This document shows positions 37,501-52,500 of a stretch of DNA of 64,000 bases, in pieces. Origin of the DNA: Atriophallophorus winterbourni (taxonomy: Eukaryota; Platyhelminthes; Trematoda; Plagiorchiida; Microphallidae); contig JACCGJ010001801.1 in NCBI GenBank assembly GCA_013407085.1, positions 124,001 to 188,000 on the forward strand. The letters run 5' to 3'. The notes beneath the pieces were generated by a model. That model was not told the DNA's origin. It saw only the letters and a program-made list of their open reading frames with translations, and searched no databases. A program made the translations under genes and the position numbers. Within the stretch, counting starts at the first letter, position 1. The number at the start of each line of letters is the position of its first letter.

Positions 37501-40500
37501 ATCGCCATAGATATCACTCAAAACCTGTATTGATCTTCAAATTGTAACACATTTTTCATGAATAGTCATTGAACTGAAATTGGATCATTAGCATAGAGGT
37601 TTATTTTTTCTTTGTGCATTCTCACTAGGCAGCGTCACTTTCTATTCACCGCTTGAATGATACTTTGTCGGTAGTCAACGTTAGCAATAGTTCCTCCACA
37701 GAAAATATTTCATTTATACATTTCAATAATAATTTATTCGTTCGATACGCTGCTTTGCATAAAAATAATAAACCATGGCAGAATTTGTGACCAGAATTTT
37801 GTGCTGTCTATTGGTTCGCTATAGGATAAAGCTTTCTGATTTCAAATTTGGTCAATATAGAATTATTGGGTTGCAATGGATCATCTAAAGGACTTTTCAT
37901 ATTCAATAAGAAAGTTCATGTTGGAATCCCACAACGGTAGCACAATTAGAAGAATGCGCACAATTTGAATAATGCGCACAATTCTATCATAGTAAAGAAA
38001 AAAGTGAAGAGAGCCAAGCATGGTCTCTCGAATGATATATAGAAAACCGCCATCGGCATCAAACTAGAAGAGGAAGTGCTGAAATGTCTGACTTCAACAA
38101 TCGGAAACAACACCAAAAATATTCTGGTTTCCGAAGAATTGCATGAATACAGTTAGAGTGACAATATGCTTTTATAGGTAAGCAGAAGAAGAGCGCTATG
38201 AGCTATTGAAGCATACCCAATTGGACATGGCAATTAAAACGAACCTAGGGTGATGAAGTCTCGGGATGAGCCAGTGGACACGAAATCGACTGACATATCA
38301 CATCAAAGTATTAAAAAAACAGCAAAAGAAGCAGAGAGCATTACTCATGTTACGAGATATGCTTAGACGAGCTACGTGTGCTAACTGAACACATTGATCA
38401 ATCGACATTCATGTGTTTTGGGGTTCGAAAGTGATTCTGTTACGAAAGCTTTAACTCGGGTGTTAATTGTGACGCATCAAACGTGGGACGGTGTGTTCAA
38501 CTTTGGATCTATTAGCTCCTTGTGTGGGCCAACAATCGTTATGATAAGTGGTGGATTTCACATAATGTGACGTGACTTTATTATCGCCCAAAACACTATT
38601 GCCGTACCATACCGAGGTGGACAATGTGTACCAACAATTGTTGAAAAATTACTGTGTTAGCCTGGCAGCCTGTCAGATCTGCGAAATCGGATCATTGGAA
38701 TAGATTAGTGCTACGGAAATCAGAGATAAGCAAAATCTGTATTAGTTACCGCATTGTGGTAATGATTGAAATTAATTGGTAGAATTTGGTGAAACCGGGA
38801 CAATGAGGCTATGCAATCTTATGTAGTTTGGAACATCAAGCATATTGTCTGTTGTTGCGATACAGTGGTTTATTCTCATGTTTATTTCACTGACATATTG
38901 ACTTATCAAACCATATTTAGCATTTTGGATTCGGAATTCGATGTAAATTTGATTGACTGAATGTGTCGACTTACCAGCTAACAGAGTACCAGGTATTGTG
39001 GGGAATAGTGGTTTTGAGGTAAACATTGGGTCTGCGAAATTTGTCGCATTCGACACATTTTTCGAACCAATGAGAATGAAGTTAACATCGTTGAAATGTG
39101 CTCCAAATTTCCCTGTGGGGATCGAGAAAAAAAGATGTTTGCTTTTGATAACCGGAAATTTAGTCTAAATTGCATTGTTCTGTTTTTGTTAATTACAACG
39201 ATTAATTTTGCTTTGTAAAACTCATTTGTGTGAAAAGGTGCTAAATCCCAAAGTTCAATAATGTGATTCACGATTTTATTCGGATTCATCTAGAGTTAAA
39301 TTTTGCTCGAATCAGTTTATCATAATATCAGAATGCGAATGTTCCTTTTGATTTCAAACAAGCGATAAATAATTGGCAAATTAACCATTGGATGAACATT
39401 CGTTTATTCTCTACAATTGTGTTCAGTTTGCTATCCAAAATAATTATCAGTGATTAAAATCTAAAATGAGGCGATAATGTTGTTGTTGCTTAGAAGAAGG
39501 CGAAGCAATCGAGATTGAAATTCGATATAGTTCTAAATTTACTCTATATTCATCCACTTTATTTACACACCACAAGCGGCTTTTGGTTGTCAGCCAATAT
39601 TAGTGAGTATAGTAAAATTAGTTTTGGGCTCGCCCTTACTGTCTGTTGGGTTAAAGCCATCGACGACCCTTAATCGGATCGCACGGTAATTTAAGGAACC
39701 AACTTATACTTAAATGCTACCATTGAATGGGGTTCCAACCAAAGACAATGATATTCTTCAAGGTGGTCATCTACACAGTTCAATTACTTTTTAATGAAAA
39801 GTTTGATTCACCAATGCGTCGTTGAAGAATTTTTAGGCGTAATGTTGCGATATTTGTTTATTTTTTTCTATTTTTCACCGCTGAACAAAAAATGTACCAT
39901 GAACGATTACGTACCTCGGGATGTGGTTTCTTGTTTAAATCGAAAATCCACCATTAACGTGGCATGTTTACCGTCTCGAATGAATTGTACAACGTGATAT
40001 CGACCGTCAGCTACATCAACGCCCGGTTCGTAAAGCGTACGCACACCTCCGCCCAAATTAAACCGTACCATCACACAAAGAATGTTCTGCAAAATGGAAC
40101 AATCCCGAGAGAAGTTTTAACCGGGTGTGAATAGTTAGAAAATTGTTCGAGAAAGCGAATTTACCCCCTCACCGGTAGTGCAGCCAGAAGCACGAATTCC
40201 GGTTGCACAGAACCTCTAAAAAACTGTCAAATTTTCTTAAATCTTAATATGTCATATTAGAAAGAGGGAATGTATATCGTTGTCGATTATGAAGCACGAT
40301 TTTGCAAGTCTCAGTTACAAATTTATGAAGAATTTTCCAACGGCTGCTTCAAACCACAAACATCCGGGATGGATATCGTGAAACAATGCACAAGTGCTCT
40401 CTGATGCTGATATTAAGCGAATCTCCACGTTCTTGCAACAACGCAATCTGTGCTAACCCTGTCATGCAAATAGAATGGAAAAGCTTCTCGTATATGAGGA

Positions 40501-43500
40501 GTTTGAAACATAAAATCGTTGTATGTATAGGTCGGCTGCATTACAATTTCATTTATAAAATAGATTCAAAATCACAAAGCATTGATGCGGATCCTGATCG
40601 TACTGTCCGTACCTGATGAGTGAAAACAGCACGAAACCGGTCGTGGGGTATGTGTGATGGAGATGCATGCAAATGAGCATTTTTAAGAAGAACTTTATGT
40701 TTAGATATAATGTTATTCTGATTTATTATCAAATGAGCGGTTCGCTTTCCCCAGGAATAAATAAATTTATCAAATTCAGTATTAACACACTCTATATATT
40801 ACATATATGATATTCCTAACTGAAATCGGATATTATTTCTCATAATTTTCTGAACAGATAAACATTGTTCAAAATTTTCGTGTGGTGCTTTCGCTCTAAT
40901 AGATATTTCACAAACAAAAATCTGTGAATTGAATTGGGAAAATTTCGAAAGCGTTCTTCAGGTACCAATTTAAGTAAAGCATTTGTTGTGCCAATTTATG
41001 TATACGAATTCATCATCCTCGCTGGAGAATCCAAGTCCGGAACAATTTCGAAATTATTTGTTCAATTATTTTAGATTTCGAAACAAATTATAAGCGTTTC
41101 CACGTGATCACTCAATGCAATATCTGCATGGTATTTTCTATATAATCAAACATAAAACTGTTGACGAAATATCTAGACATTTCTCGGCTACGATTACCGA
41201 GTAACGATGATGCATGTCATATTTATTCCTTCTACTTTGATGCGCATCTGGAGATAATCCGGAAACCACAATTTATACATTTGTTAAGAATCCTAAATCG
41301 AATAAGATCTGTAGCGAAAAAGTGAATTAAATTAGACCTACATTTATAACATTATGAAAATTACGTGAATCAGTTCATGAATGTGGGTTTAACACAATCT
41401 ACAAATGTTTGAGCACAGTTAATTGAATAGACTTGTTGTTCCAGCCTTATCCAACAGCGATTTACACGCTCAATTTGTTTACTAATCATCCATCGTTTTA
41501 CGGCATGCGGATCCTGACGGCACTGTCTATAACAGATGAGCGCAAACAGCACGGGAACTATAACTATTTGTGCGTGGGATGGAAACGCATAAGAATTAGC
41601 CTCTTTACCTTAATGTGAAAGTCGTGCGGCAAAGACGCTTGCAAAAGAGATATGAAAGCTCTTGGCATTGACCCGGAAAGTTCGGAAGAACATGCTCTTG
41701 ACCGCTCACATTAGAGGCATTGTGTAAAGCGTCGTCTACAATGCCGGGAGGAGCAGATACAGCTCTTGGCTGATAAACGCAGATCACGCCGCCGGCGTGC
41801 AACTGATGCAATACAACCGAGTTCTGATTATCGTTGCAAGTGCTGCGGGAGAGATTGCTCCTCCCGAATCGGACATTTTATTCATTCAAAAAGCTGTAGA
41901 ACAAGAAATATCATGCGATTGTGATGTACATTCATGGTCGACATCGACCGAAGTAGGCCAACAACAACAAAAGTCGTACGAATGCCTACTGAGTAGAGCA
42001 CTATTCACTAATCATCATACCGCACCGCGTACATTATTCAGCAACACGTATCTTGATCAATTGAATGTGAGTCCACTTACTTCTCAAAATTCCTCATTAT
42101 AAATCAAACCGTTACACAATTAACACACCATCTACTTCTTCATTTTCATTCAAACCTGAACAGATTATGCGGATGTATTTCACGTAAAACCGATTAACGT
42201 TGTCGACATACGTTTACGGGGATCATTGCGATTTCGATAAAATCAGACAGTGCCTCCCGATTTCCCACGAAAATGATCCCCATTTGCTCGATTGTTGATG
42301 TTGTCTGAATTCCGAAAGCAATTTCGTCTCGTGTGGTATTTTGAGGTGGGAAGATTTCAAACGATACGAAACTAATTGTGCTGGTTGGTAATTGAAGCGC
42401 GTCTCCAGCTGTATTTTTCAAAAAATAATGTTCGTGTTCTAATGAAGTTGAGAATTGGAGGGAATGTTACAGTGGTTTATTTAATAAAAACTCGTATTCA
42501 GCTAGTGCCTTTAGATCAATGTGTATCAAAATATTAACAAGAAAGCTCAACAATGATGACTTGTGGTTGGTAGTGATATACCAATTTTCAATTCTCAGGT
42601 CTCGGTCTGTGCTGACTCAAATTGCGAAACACAAATGTCCCCTAAATGAATTCGAGGGTATGATTGTGTTGGATGCAGAAAATCTAAGCTCAAATTTGGT
42701 GGTTTAGTGAGCTTAATGAAATTCCTCACTCAAGAAAGAAATGCTCCTCACCATTCTGCAAAGTTGCTAGTATAATTAGTAAATGCATATATGGCATCTT
42801 TACATGAAAGAGATAAAGTTATTAACAATATTTTATATTTATCGAACTATCATTCAATTTTTCGAGTTTGATTCTAATATTACTCAAAAATGAAATTGAA
42901 CTTTCAAGTTTTACTATCTGCATACATTGAGGATTCTCACATCTCATCCGCGGTCATTTTGCGGATGATATGGAAATTTGGACGCAAATCAGTTCTGCAG
43001 ATGACTGTGAGAAACTACAAAGGAATTTGGACAACGTGTCAGATTGAGCGGTCAAGATTTATCTTACATTCAACCCACGGAAAAGCAATATGTTCATCCT
43101 CGGCAAGAATGCTCCATAGACATATCGATTAAGAATTGAGAACTTGGCATGTTTCTTGTTGTAAAAAGGCCAGCAGGTAGTTAGGTATCTATCAGAGAAT
43201 ATTTGATAGATTCTCGTTGATAACGTTGCCCTACGATGGAGTATGCATAATATGGCCTGGGCTCCTTCGCTGCAAAAAGATATTGCTCTCGTTGATAAAA
43301 TCTATCACAGAGCAACAAAGTTAGTGATGGGTCTTCGCAATGTTCCGTACATCGAAAAATTGTAACGTCTGAGTCTATGCGAATTTAACCAAAGTAGGAT
43401 ACGACGCGATATTATATTGACCTATAGAATTGTGTCTACCGAAGGACATCCACTAAACTATTTGCTGAAGCAATGATATACATTATTGGTATGATTGTGC

Positions 43501-46500
43501 TGATGTATTGAATCTTACGTAAATTACTTAAATTTTACGTAAGCTGCTTGCCCGTAAATATTTAAGTTTACAGAAAATCGCAAAACCTTGTTCAATGGTG
43601 GTCTTGTTCTAGGTATACTATCGAAGAATTTGAAAATTTTAGTATATTTGTGAGTGAATTGGTGAGAAAAGCTTGTTATGATGCGTCGCAGTGAAAACAT
43701 TTAGGAAGCTGTCATGCTGATGTCGCTGTACTTGCTAATAACACTTGATTCAATGCTTGCTTCATGCTAAATGTAAACACCTCATTCTTGTGTGTCTGGT
43801 TCTAATCCTGTGCAGTCTCAGCAGCTTTTTAGGTCTTACCCCAGCTCATCATTTAGTAATTTATTTATCATGGTAATTAAGCATTTGATAGCTGCTGATG
43901 TTGATGAGAAAGCAAGCCGAATGTCGGAGTAGTCGGTTTTAAAATTGCCGCCTCTATAATGTTTTCAAAAACCGAACTCACTTTCTGAACAGAATTTTCC
44001 TCTGAAGCTTGTTAAGGTGCAATCACACCTTGCAGTGAGTAGTTGTTGTACACAGCGTCCATTAAATTGGCATAACCTCGGTGAACAATTTTGATCATGC
44101 TGCTCTCGGTCAATGAATTGTTGAGGATCACAGCCAGACCGAATGTTGTTCCAGATCCAGGAACTCCGCGGATCAAACCCGAATCTTATCGATCGGTTGT
44201 TTTCGCGGGAACTTGGCTCGCGATTAACATCAGTAAAGCTGATCAATACGGACGCAAGACAGCCATGGAAAGTTGAGTCATGCGGAATGTTCGCGTAGTT
44301 AAAGCTAAAACGTAATTGCTCAGTGAGTTAATATTTCACGCATAAAAAGTGAAGTTCGTTTTAGTGAATCGTCTCAAGCTATAGATCTAAATGTATATCT
44401 ATATCTATCTATCTATATCTATGTATATCTATAGATCCAGATTTATTCACTCGCTCTCAAATGTTTCAGGCGCATTAATTATCATAAAAGATGATAAGAT
44501 ATTCAACCGAAATCGATATTTAGTGAAAAGTATATGTTTAGAAGATTGTTTGCAGATATTACAAAGTTTATGAACAAGAATCACTGTAATCTGATTTTTA
44601 TAACAGCGTGATTACTTTTGTTGCAACACATTTGTAATCGTTGCACACAAAACATTATCTCGTCAATAATAATGACAATACAATTCTAGGACGATTAGCT
44701 TCTTCTCAATGTAGACAATATATCCAGCGAAATGTGGGAGTTTTAATGAGACCGGATTTGTGGGTTCGAATGCCCCATCTCTACAAGGTTATAAGTTCTT
44801 TTGCACGTGTCAAACGTACGCAATTATTCGATTATATATCATTTTTACTTTCAACGGTTCGTTTAACTATTGATAGTTCCCCAGAATTGATGTAACCACA
44901 ATGTCCAAAATTTATCATTGAATAAATTATTTCCGGAACAGAACAAACTTTTCACGCGCAACTCTCTGGTGAAGGAAGTCAAATGAGTTGTCTGCAATTG
45001 CTTGTAAACTCTGAACGCAAATTTCCGCGCCTTTAATCTCATCCATCACCATAACGCCGACATCATTAATCATGTTACACCACACGGCTATCTATTTAGC
45101 AGTGGCTTGTCAACAGGTTGTATGTTGGTTGTCTGTTCTTCCTTGTCAAAAATGTCCAATTGAACACGCATCCTTTCTTTTCAGTGAAAACTCAAAACTC
45201 TCCTGTGTCGGGTAGCGAGAAAACAATAAAAATGTTATAATTAACATGAATTTCAGTTTTGAGATTATACTTCTTCGAATGTTAAACAATCCTGTTTTAT
45301 TTTTGTTGTAGGAATGAAGTCAATTGAAATAGCGAAGGTTTTGCGCATCACACTCTTTGTGAGTGAAAATGTTGTACAAGGTTTTCAGGTATATATTGAC
45401 ATTAGGATTGTATCAATCGTTTTCTTACAGGTCAGCCCAGATGGATTTGTACCTTACTAGTAGGACAATGGATCGCAGATATTCCCGCAACCGCTATACA
45501 CGGTGTTATTTTGTGACAGTCATTATTTAACTATCACTTCTACATATTATAGAGCTGGTTGAAGTAGGAATTTGCGTTAAGTGCCTTCTTAAAACGAGCA
45601 AAAAGCTGTAGCATTCGAAAATCAGACGTATGAATAGAATTTGATTATTCATTTTTCTATGCCATTTACATCATAATCATGAAACTGCTATAAATAATCT
45701 TGATAATTTGAATTATCACCCAATTATACAGGAAGAAAATATATTTCAAAGGATTGAAGTAATCTTCTATAGATTATTTCACTTTATTAAAAGTTTTACC
45801 ACAGAAGCTTATATTCTGTAATCTATATCATATAACGTTAAAGTTTTATCGGATAATATGCAAACCGCACTTTCAAATGTTACATTATAATTTTTTGAAA
45901 GGCTCATTATTTTCGAGTGAATTGAATCGTTCTGCAGTCTATTGATAGGCAGCTGGGAGCTAGATATAACCAAAGTCCCTCTGGACTTATAGGGAAGAGT
46001 GACAATGCTTTCTGATAAAATTTATGGTTCAATTTTTTTCAACATGTATCAAGAGGCTCGTCAAGAGAAGATTCTAATTTATTCTTCAGAAAACTATAAA
46101 ATGGTTAATTTTCGAGTGATTTTTAAAAAAATATCTCAACAGGATAAAACATTGCCAATTGTGGTGAACAGTCAGAGTCTCATCCACATATGAAAGTGCA
46201 AGGAACGTTCAACGAATGGACTTGATCGTTGAGGGTAGATCCGAAAGGTTATTGATGATTTCGAATAAAAATGATCATCACTTGAAACGAAGGTCTTTCT
46301 CCTCCAACAAAATATCTACACTAGTCCTTTAAGATCGTCCCTTTGTAACACTGTAGGGTGGAAAATTCGTTTGACTCCAATGTCGGTACTAATGAAAGAA
46401 TTGCTAGACGAAATCCATGATAGATGATTATATATATATTATTATATATATTTTATATATAATATATATAGGTTGGTGAGCTTGGATAGTTATAAGTCAG

Positions 46501-49500
46501 CCTTAGATTGATTTACATACAATACACATCAAAATTATTGAATATAAGGCTGCCAAAAGATTTAAGCTTACTATTATGAAACTAAAATTACTCAATACTA
46601 TACCAGATCTCGAAAACTGACCGAAGAAACATTTATCACGCTCAATGATACTTATAAACAAAAAGCATATTCAATGTTCATATGATATATATTTATTTTA
46701 TTACGCAACTGTTTAACAAACCTGTATAAAATGCCAGTGTGATTTTCCCACAGCATTCAGCCCAATCGACAATGCCATCTGACTTCGTTTGTCAACGTGT
46801 TCGTAATAGAGCACTTGCCAAGAGCCATTCATGAAGATGATCTTGAAAACCTCCGTTTTATCCAAGCAATACATTACCAAGTTCCAATATTCTGTTAACA
46901 ATTAAGATATATTACCGTTACATTTGAAATGTCACATTTTTTACATATGATAATTGAATTTTTTCACACGATCCGTGTGTACATACATTTCAATCAGAGT
47001 TTGCCCTTAACGGAAATTCAGCGAAATTAAGTTGTATGAACCCTCGGGAAGAGACTGGTCTGACTCCCAAGGCTATCTTGGAAGCGCTCGTGTGAAGAGG
47101 AAATCGCAAGTGTGGACGTAAACTGGAACGACATCAACCTGCTGCTATGGACAGACCCAAGTGGAGACAGTTGCCGAGGCCCATTTTCCTCCATGAACTC
47201 AAAGGGATTAAGTCAGTCAAGTACTCGCTTTGTCAACTTATTTACTAGCATTCAGGTCCTCTATTCGATAAAGTGGAATTTTTATTACATAAATTTAAAA
47301 TCGATTTTTCGGAAAAATGTGTTATAAATAACAGTACAAACAAAGCGTAAACATACGATAGTCCCTGCATGCTTGCGATCAACTGAGTCCTGATTATTGA
47401 TGTTAACGTGTCTCACCAGAAATCGTCCTGTTAAATTGCAGTATAGTCAATCAATGAATGTCACGTTTGGGAGGATGAGATCACAATGTGCATACGACGT
47501 ACCCTCACGGTATAGTTCGAAGGAAGGAAGCCAACAATACATATGGACATAACAGCGATAAATAACTGAATGAAGATCGTAATTCGGTTGGCCGTGTGTT
47601 AAGTTTGAGGTTAGTTGTTAAGCCAACGTTTGATTTAATTTTTAGAACACCATTCGATCGAAGTTTATTTTATTTTGTCACATATTCTGAAACAAACAGC
47701 AAATAAACATTTTTATCTTAGCGGTATCTTCTTTAGCGTGCGAGCGTTAAACTTTGCTCAGCTATAATCTTTCGACTTCGCATGTCAATTCATGGAAGGG
47801 GATTTGAAAAAGATGTGAATTTCTGCCTAGCTCATCTTACTTAGAAAATGTAGCAAAAACAGCAACCATTCAAACAAAAATCCAGAAGTGAACGAACAGA
47901 CAGATCAATAAACATTAAGCAATAATCACAATTTAGCGCATCTTGCAAGCTATAATGCTATGGTGCATTCTTATTCGTTAAAATGTCGAACAATAATGAA
48001 ACTCGAATGATACATTCAAATATTAATTTATAATGTACACGTTAATACACAGAACATTCATACTATTCAGTATACTCACCTTTGTAAACTTGGCATAGAA
48101 TTCTATGCTAAATTGTGTCGATTCTTTGGGTATCATGAAAGTGATGTGTGAATCTGCGTTGAAAAATTGCACTGGAAATTCAATCATCGGTTTTTCTACA
48201 TCTGAAATGGTCGCCGTTATTTCAGCATGCTGTCTCCACCAATCGAAACGCGAGTGGTTTTGATCTATCGATTGCAACAGCGCCAAAACGTCTCTTCCGT
48301 TGAACTCAAATTTCGAGATTTGTCCAATAAAATATCTACTGTTTTTAATGTACTCGTTCTGGATTTTGAGACCAGATACCTGGTTGTCAGCATTCTGGAA
48401 GTTTGATCCCAAGGTGATGCGATTCATCGAAAGAAATCTCCCATCTTGTTTCACATCTGTAATCGTTCATAAAACGGAATATTTGGCGAATACTTTCAAT
48501 GCATACGTCACTTATTATAAAAGTATAGCATCGACGTAATGAAGATTCAAGTAATTTATGATGATATAAAGCACATAGCTTTATAATTACCAAAGCATAG
48601 TAAATATTCATTCATTAAAACAATCATTTATAATCATGTAATGTTACGTCGTCCACTTGAATACTTGAACAATAGTTTCAAGGATCGCGTTATAAAGAAA
48701 ACTGGCACGTACAGAATAAAAAATATCGGCGACAACTAATGCGGGAAAGGGGAGTTTGTAATATCACCGATTGACTGCGTGTATGTCACGACTCAGTGGT
48801 CAATAATTCTCGTCAACTTTTCTGAATATCGCGATTATACACATTTGTAAAGACCAGCTGAACGCAAATGCAAAATTTTAATTTCTTTAGAGATTACGCA
48901 GGTAGAGATATAAGCTTTAAATAGTTTGAAACGATGATCGAAATAATAATTTAGATGCCGATGTCATTTTAGTTGGACTGAACATGAGGTCCGATTGCAA
49001 TCGATAAATTTCTGAAACCGATCGGTTCAAATTTGATCAATTTTGCGTACGATCATTGGTTTATAACTTAGACGTTTTTTTATTTGAGTGAATATTCTAT
49101 ACACAAACATCCTGGCTGAAGACCCCTAGAGACTGAAAGGTGATTATGCGGAGTTTTATAACCACGAAAATTTAATGAAACATCGATCTGAAATTGAGTA
49201 GGAAAGCCGCTGATGGATATAAATGAGGATAGGATTGTGCAATAACCTTGTAATGAGGGATGTGAAAATGATTTGCTTACAAACAAGATAACGACATAAA
49301 GAGACTTCATAAACCTAATCTCGTTAGCCCTACCCGATGAAAAAATTGAGAATAAACATCGTGTGTTTGAGAGCCGGGTTTGAAAAACAACAAACACTAC
49401 TGGCAATTTGAGTAAATATACACTAGATTGCTTTGAACAAATCGTTATGTGCTTTGTGTAGAAGGATTAATCAATGTCTTTTGGTTTAAGCAAAATTGCA

Positions 49501-52500
49501 GATTGATTGGGTAATGCTCGAAAGAAAACTCAAATACACTGCAAGTTATTTGAAACATCAGCAGAATGCACTATCATACACTTTCATCATGCAACAATAT
49601 TCAACTGAAAACGCGAAAACTCACATCGATTAGATCGTAGACAGAATATTTTTACACTGGAATCTGCTACGATCTAATAATACTGTATGACATAATCTTT
49701 TCTATTTTGTGCCATTCAAGGTGCTGTCACTTTATCAATTTTGAATTAAAACTTACGATTTATCAAAGTACACGGCCACAAATTTATTCAATTTTAGATA
49801 TTTATTTCAGTGCTGTTTCATATACTATTAACAAAATACTTCAATATGACAAATACATTTTGATGCTTACATCCCCAACCCCTACCCACCACTACCGGTT
49901 TCTGGCTTTTTGCATTCATCCGGTGGAGACAGTAAGATTAGGTTCTGTGAGCCTTAAACAGCGGATTAGTGTTAAAAAAAGTTATACTTGAATTCGACTG
50001 TTACATAGGGTTCGTACAACGAACCACGATGTTCAAACATAGAATAACAAAGTGATTATTGGTCAAACACTCAAGGCGCTTATAAACGACACAATATGAG
50101 ATTACACAGTTGGTTATGCTCCTACTTACCGGTATTAGATTGAATCCCGTCTACGGTGAAGTTCAACATTTGTGACTTTCTTATGACTTGCACAGAATGC
50201 CACTCATTATCCGCCACGTAAACGAAACTTTTATATTTCTGAAATAATAATAGTCTCATTGTATACAAAAAATGTTATAATTCGTAGTGATTTGTTGATT
50301 TAATTCGTGCGCGCTATAATTGATAATTCGTAAATTAAATTAATTTGCAGAAAAATGTGTTGAAAGATGTTGGGGTAGTCATATTCATAAAAATAATATT
50401 TGAAAAAACAATCGGTTTGAACCTGATCTTACTGTCTCCATCTGATGACAACAAACAGCTAGAAACCGGTAGTGGTTTATAAGGGATGGGGATGTGAGCA
50501 CAACAATAAATCATTTTAAGCAGTTTTTGCGTAACGTTTCATTTCTGACACAGAAGCTTCGTCAGATCTGGGGATTTAGTCAGAACAGGGAACGTTAATA
50601 AGTAGCACTTAAACCACCTCCTCTAGTTGATTGTCTGTCAAAACAGCACATTGAAATCCTAGAGTAGAAAAAAATCAAGATCAATCAGCCTATTTATTCA
50701 GCATAGCGTGAAAACGGTCAAGGTTTTATTGGCACTAAGTTTCGCACGTACATGTCTAAATGTGTGGCAAATTCACATAGACCTAGCTAGATTATAAAAT
50801 TAAATAGAAATTAGAGGTGGTGGATGGATTGCTACTTTTGAATAAACGGTTGAACATGCTTGTGTGTCAGATGTGAAACGTTGTCCAAAAGTTGTTTTAA
50901 CCGATTGTTTTTCAAATTTTTCTTTCAATGTATGTGCTAAAAAGTGATTCCAAATTACCCTGGTGAAAAGTGGTTTTGAAAATAGTTCAGTGGGTGGTTT
51001 ATTACTTTTACCGTTTCGTGCTAATTAAATCAGAGCTATGCATACGGACCATAGCGACCTAATTAGCAATTGCAAATAACTAACCTGTTCATAGATGATG
51101 CTTTGCAAAGATATTAACTGCTTCGGATTAGAAACTGGTTCCAAAAGATAGAAAACCACTCTAGCAAGCAAACTAATCTAACCGCGATCGAACGTTTTTG
51201 AGATTGTGAGCAATATTCAAGAGCAAGCTGCTTTCTAACTATTGCAAGGAATGATTGGTTTACCGAGAACTGGATTGCGGTTGTGGAGGTTAGAGTATAA
51301 AATGAAATTCACTTGATATAATATGCTCTTATTCTACCTGGCTAAACTGGGTACAGGTTAATGGTACAATGTTCGTGTCAATTAAATTAATATATAATAT
51401 GAGTTTGACTGAAAAATACACCAAACAAGATTAATTGTTGGTGAATCATATGTGTACGGACATACATTAATTCTCAAATTGCGTCGCAGTAGCTAATGTT
51501 CAAATGACTTTCCTTAACGCCTACCAAATGACTACTATCTTGTGGATCTGTTTCTATTAAAAATAATGCGTTCTATGTATTAAAACTTATTTTCACAGAA
51601 ATAACAATGTTAACCGAAGTCAGCTTTCTGTAAACTCACCCGACGACCTTCCCCAAAATCATAAATCAACACGGCCTGTCCGTTATTGATTTGCAATTCC
51701 AGACAATCCGTGGCAGCGAATCTGGAATCCCTGGTAGTAAATATGAGGGCATGCGAGCGTTGTTTTGTACGGAAACGAATTAACATATTTTCGGCGGAGG
51801 ATTCAAACGGAAAATGATGCAGAAGTACCGTAAGTAATTGAAATCCGTTGAAGTTCAAAATCAGTGGATCTGTAAGGGAGAGAGGATTAAACAAACACCT
51901 ACTGTAGTACTAAATGAATTTTTCAATGTATAAAAATGGAAAAGTTCTCAAATAATTCGCTTCCTATTTGTGGTAGTTGAGGATTATGGAGTGAATTAAA
52001 TGATAGGCAAAAATACCAGGCTCAGCTCCAAAAATTACCTTCATTGATGCATAGAATATTGTTATATTTTTAAGAGAAATTCGACAACAAACCTCTATAC
52101 TACTTACAATAAAATTCTCTTATATATGAGAGTGAACACCGACAGTCTATTTTGATAAATAGTTTCTATTTTATTGAATAAAAACATAAATACCGCGAAG
52201 GATATCTTCTTCGGCACTTCAAATCTATCTCTAAAACACACGAATAATAAAAGTGCAAGATGAACAATGAATGCAATTACCGTAAATACCCGCGTATAGG
52301 ACGCACTTTTTTTCATCATAAGTTGCCCTAAAAACCCAGGTGCGTCTTATCCATGGATACTTTTATTATAAAAATTATGCATTTATCATAATATCAAAAA
52401 TTTAGTTCTTCGTCTTATTGATAGGTTATTTCTTACAAAAAATCTCCTGCACCAGTTCATCGATGCCTCAAAATCTGCAATTCTTTGCTCTTTCGCTAAT

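Noticed and set aside
38978..39289. 103-codon minus-strand ORF overlapping a neurexin exon
   Set aside because: It runs through the splice acceptor in a different frame from the phase-consistent LamG6 exon.
44641..44895. 84-codon plus-strand ORF considered as an exon of a nested gene
   Set aside because: A possible acceptor precedes it, but no partner exon or homology was found.
44935..45085. 49-codon minus-strand ORF (MINDVGVMVMDEIKGAEICV start) between neurexin exons
   Set aside because: Frame and sequence do not fit LamG5; no known family.
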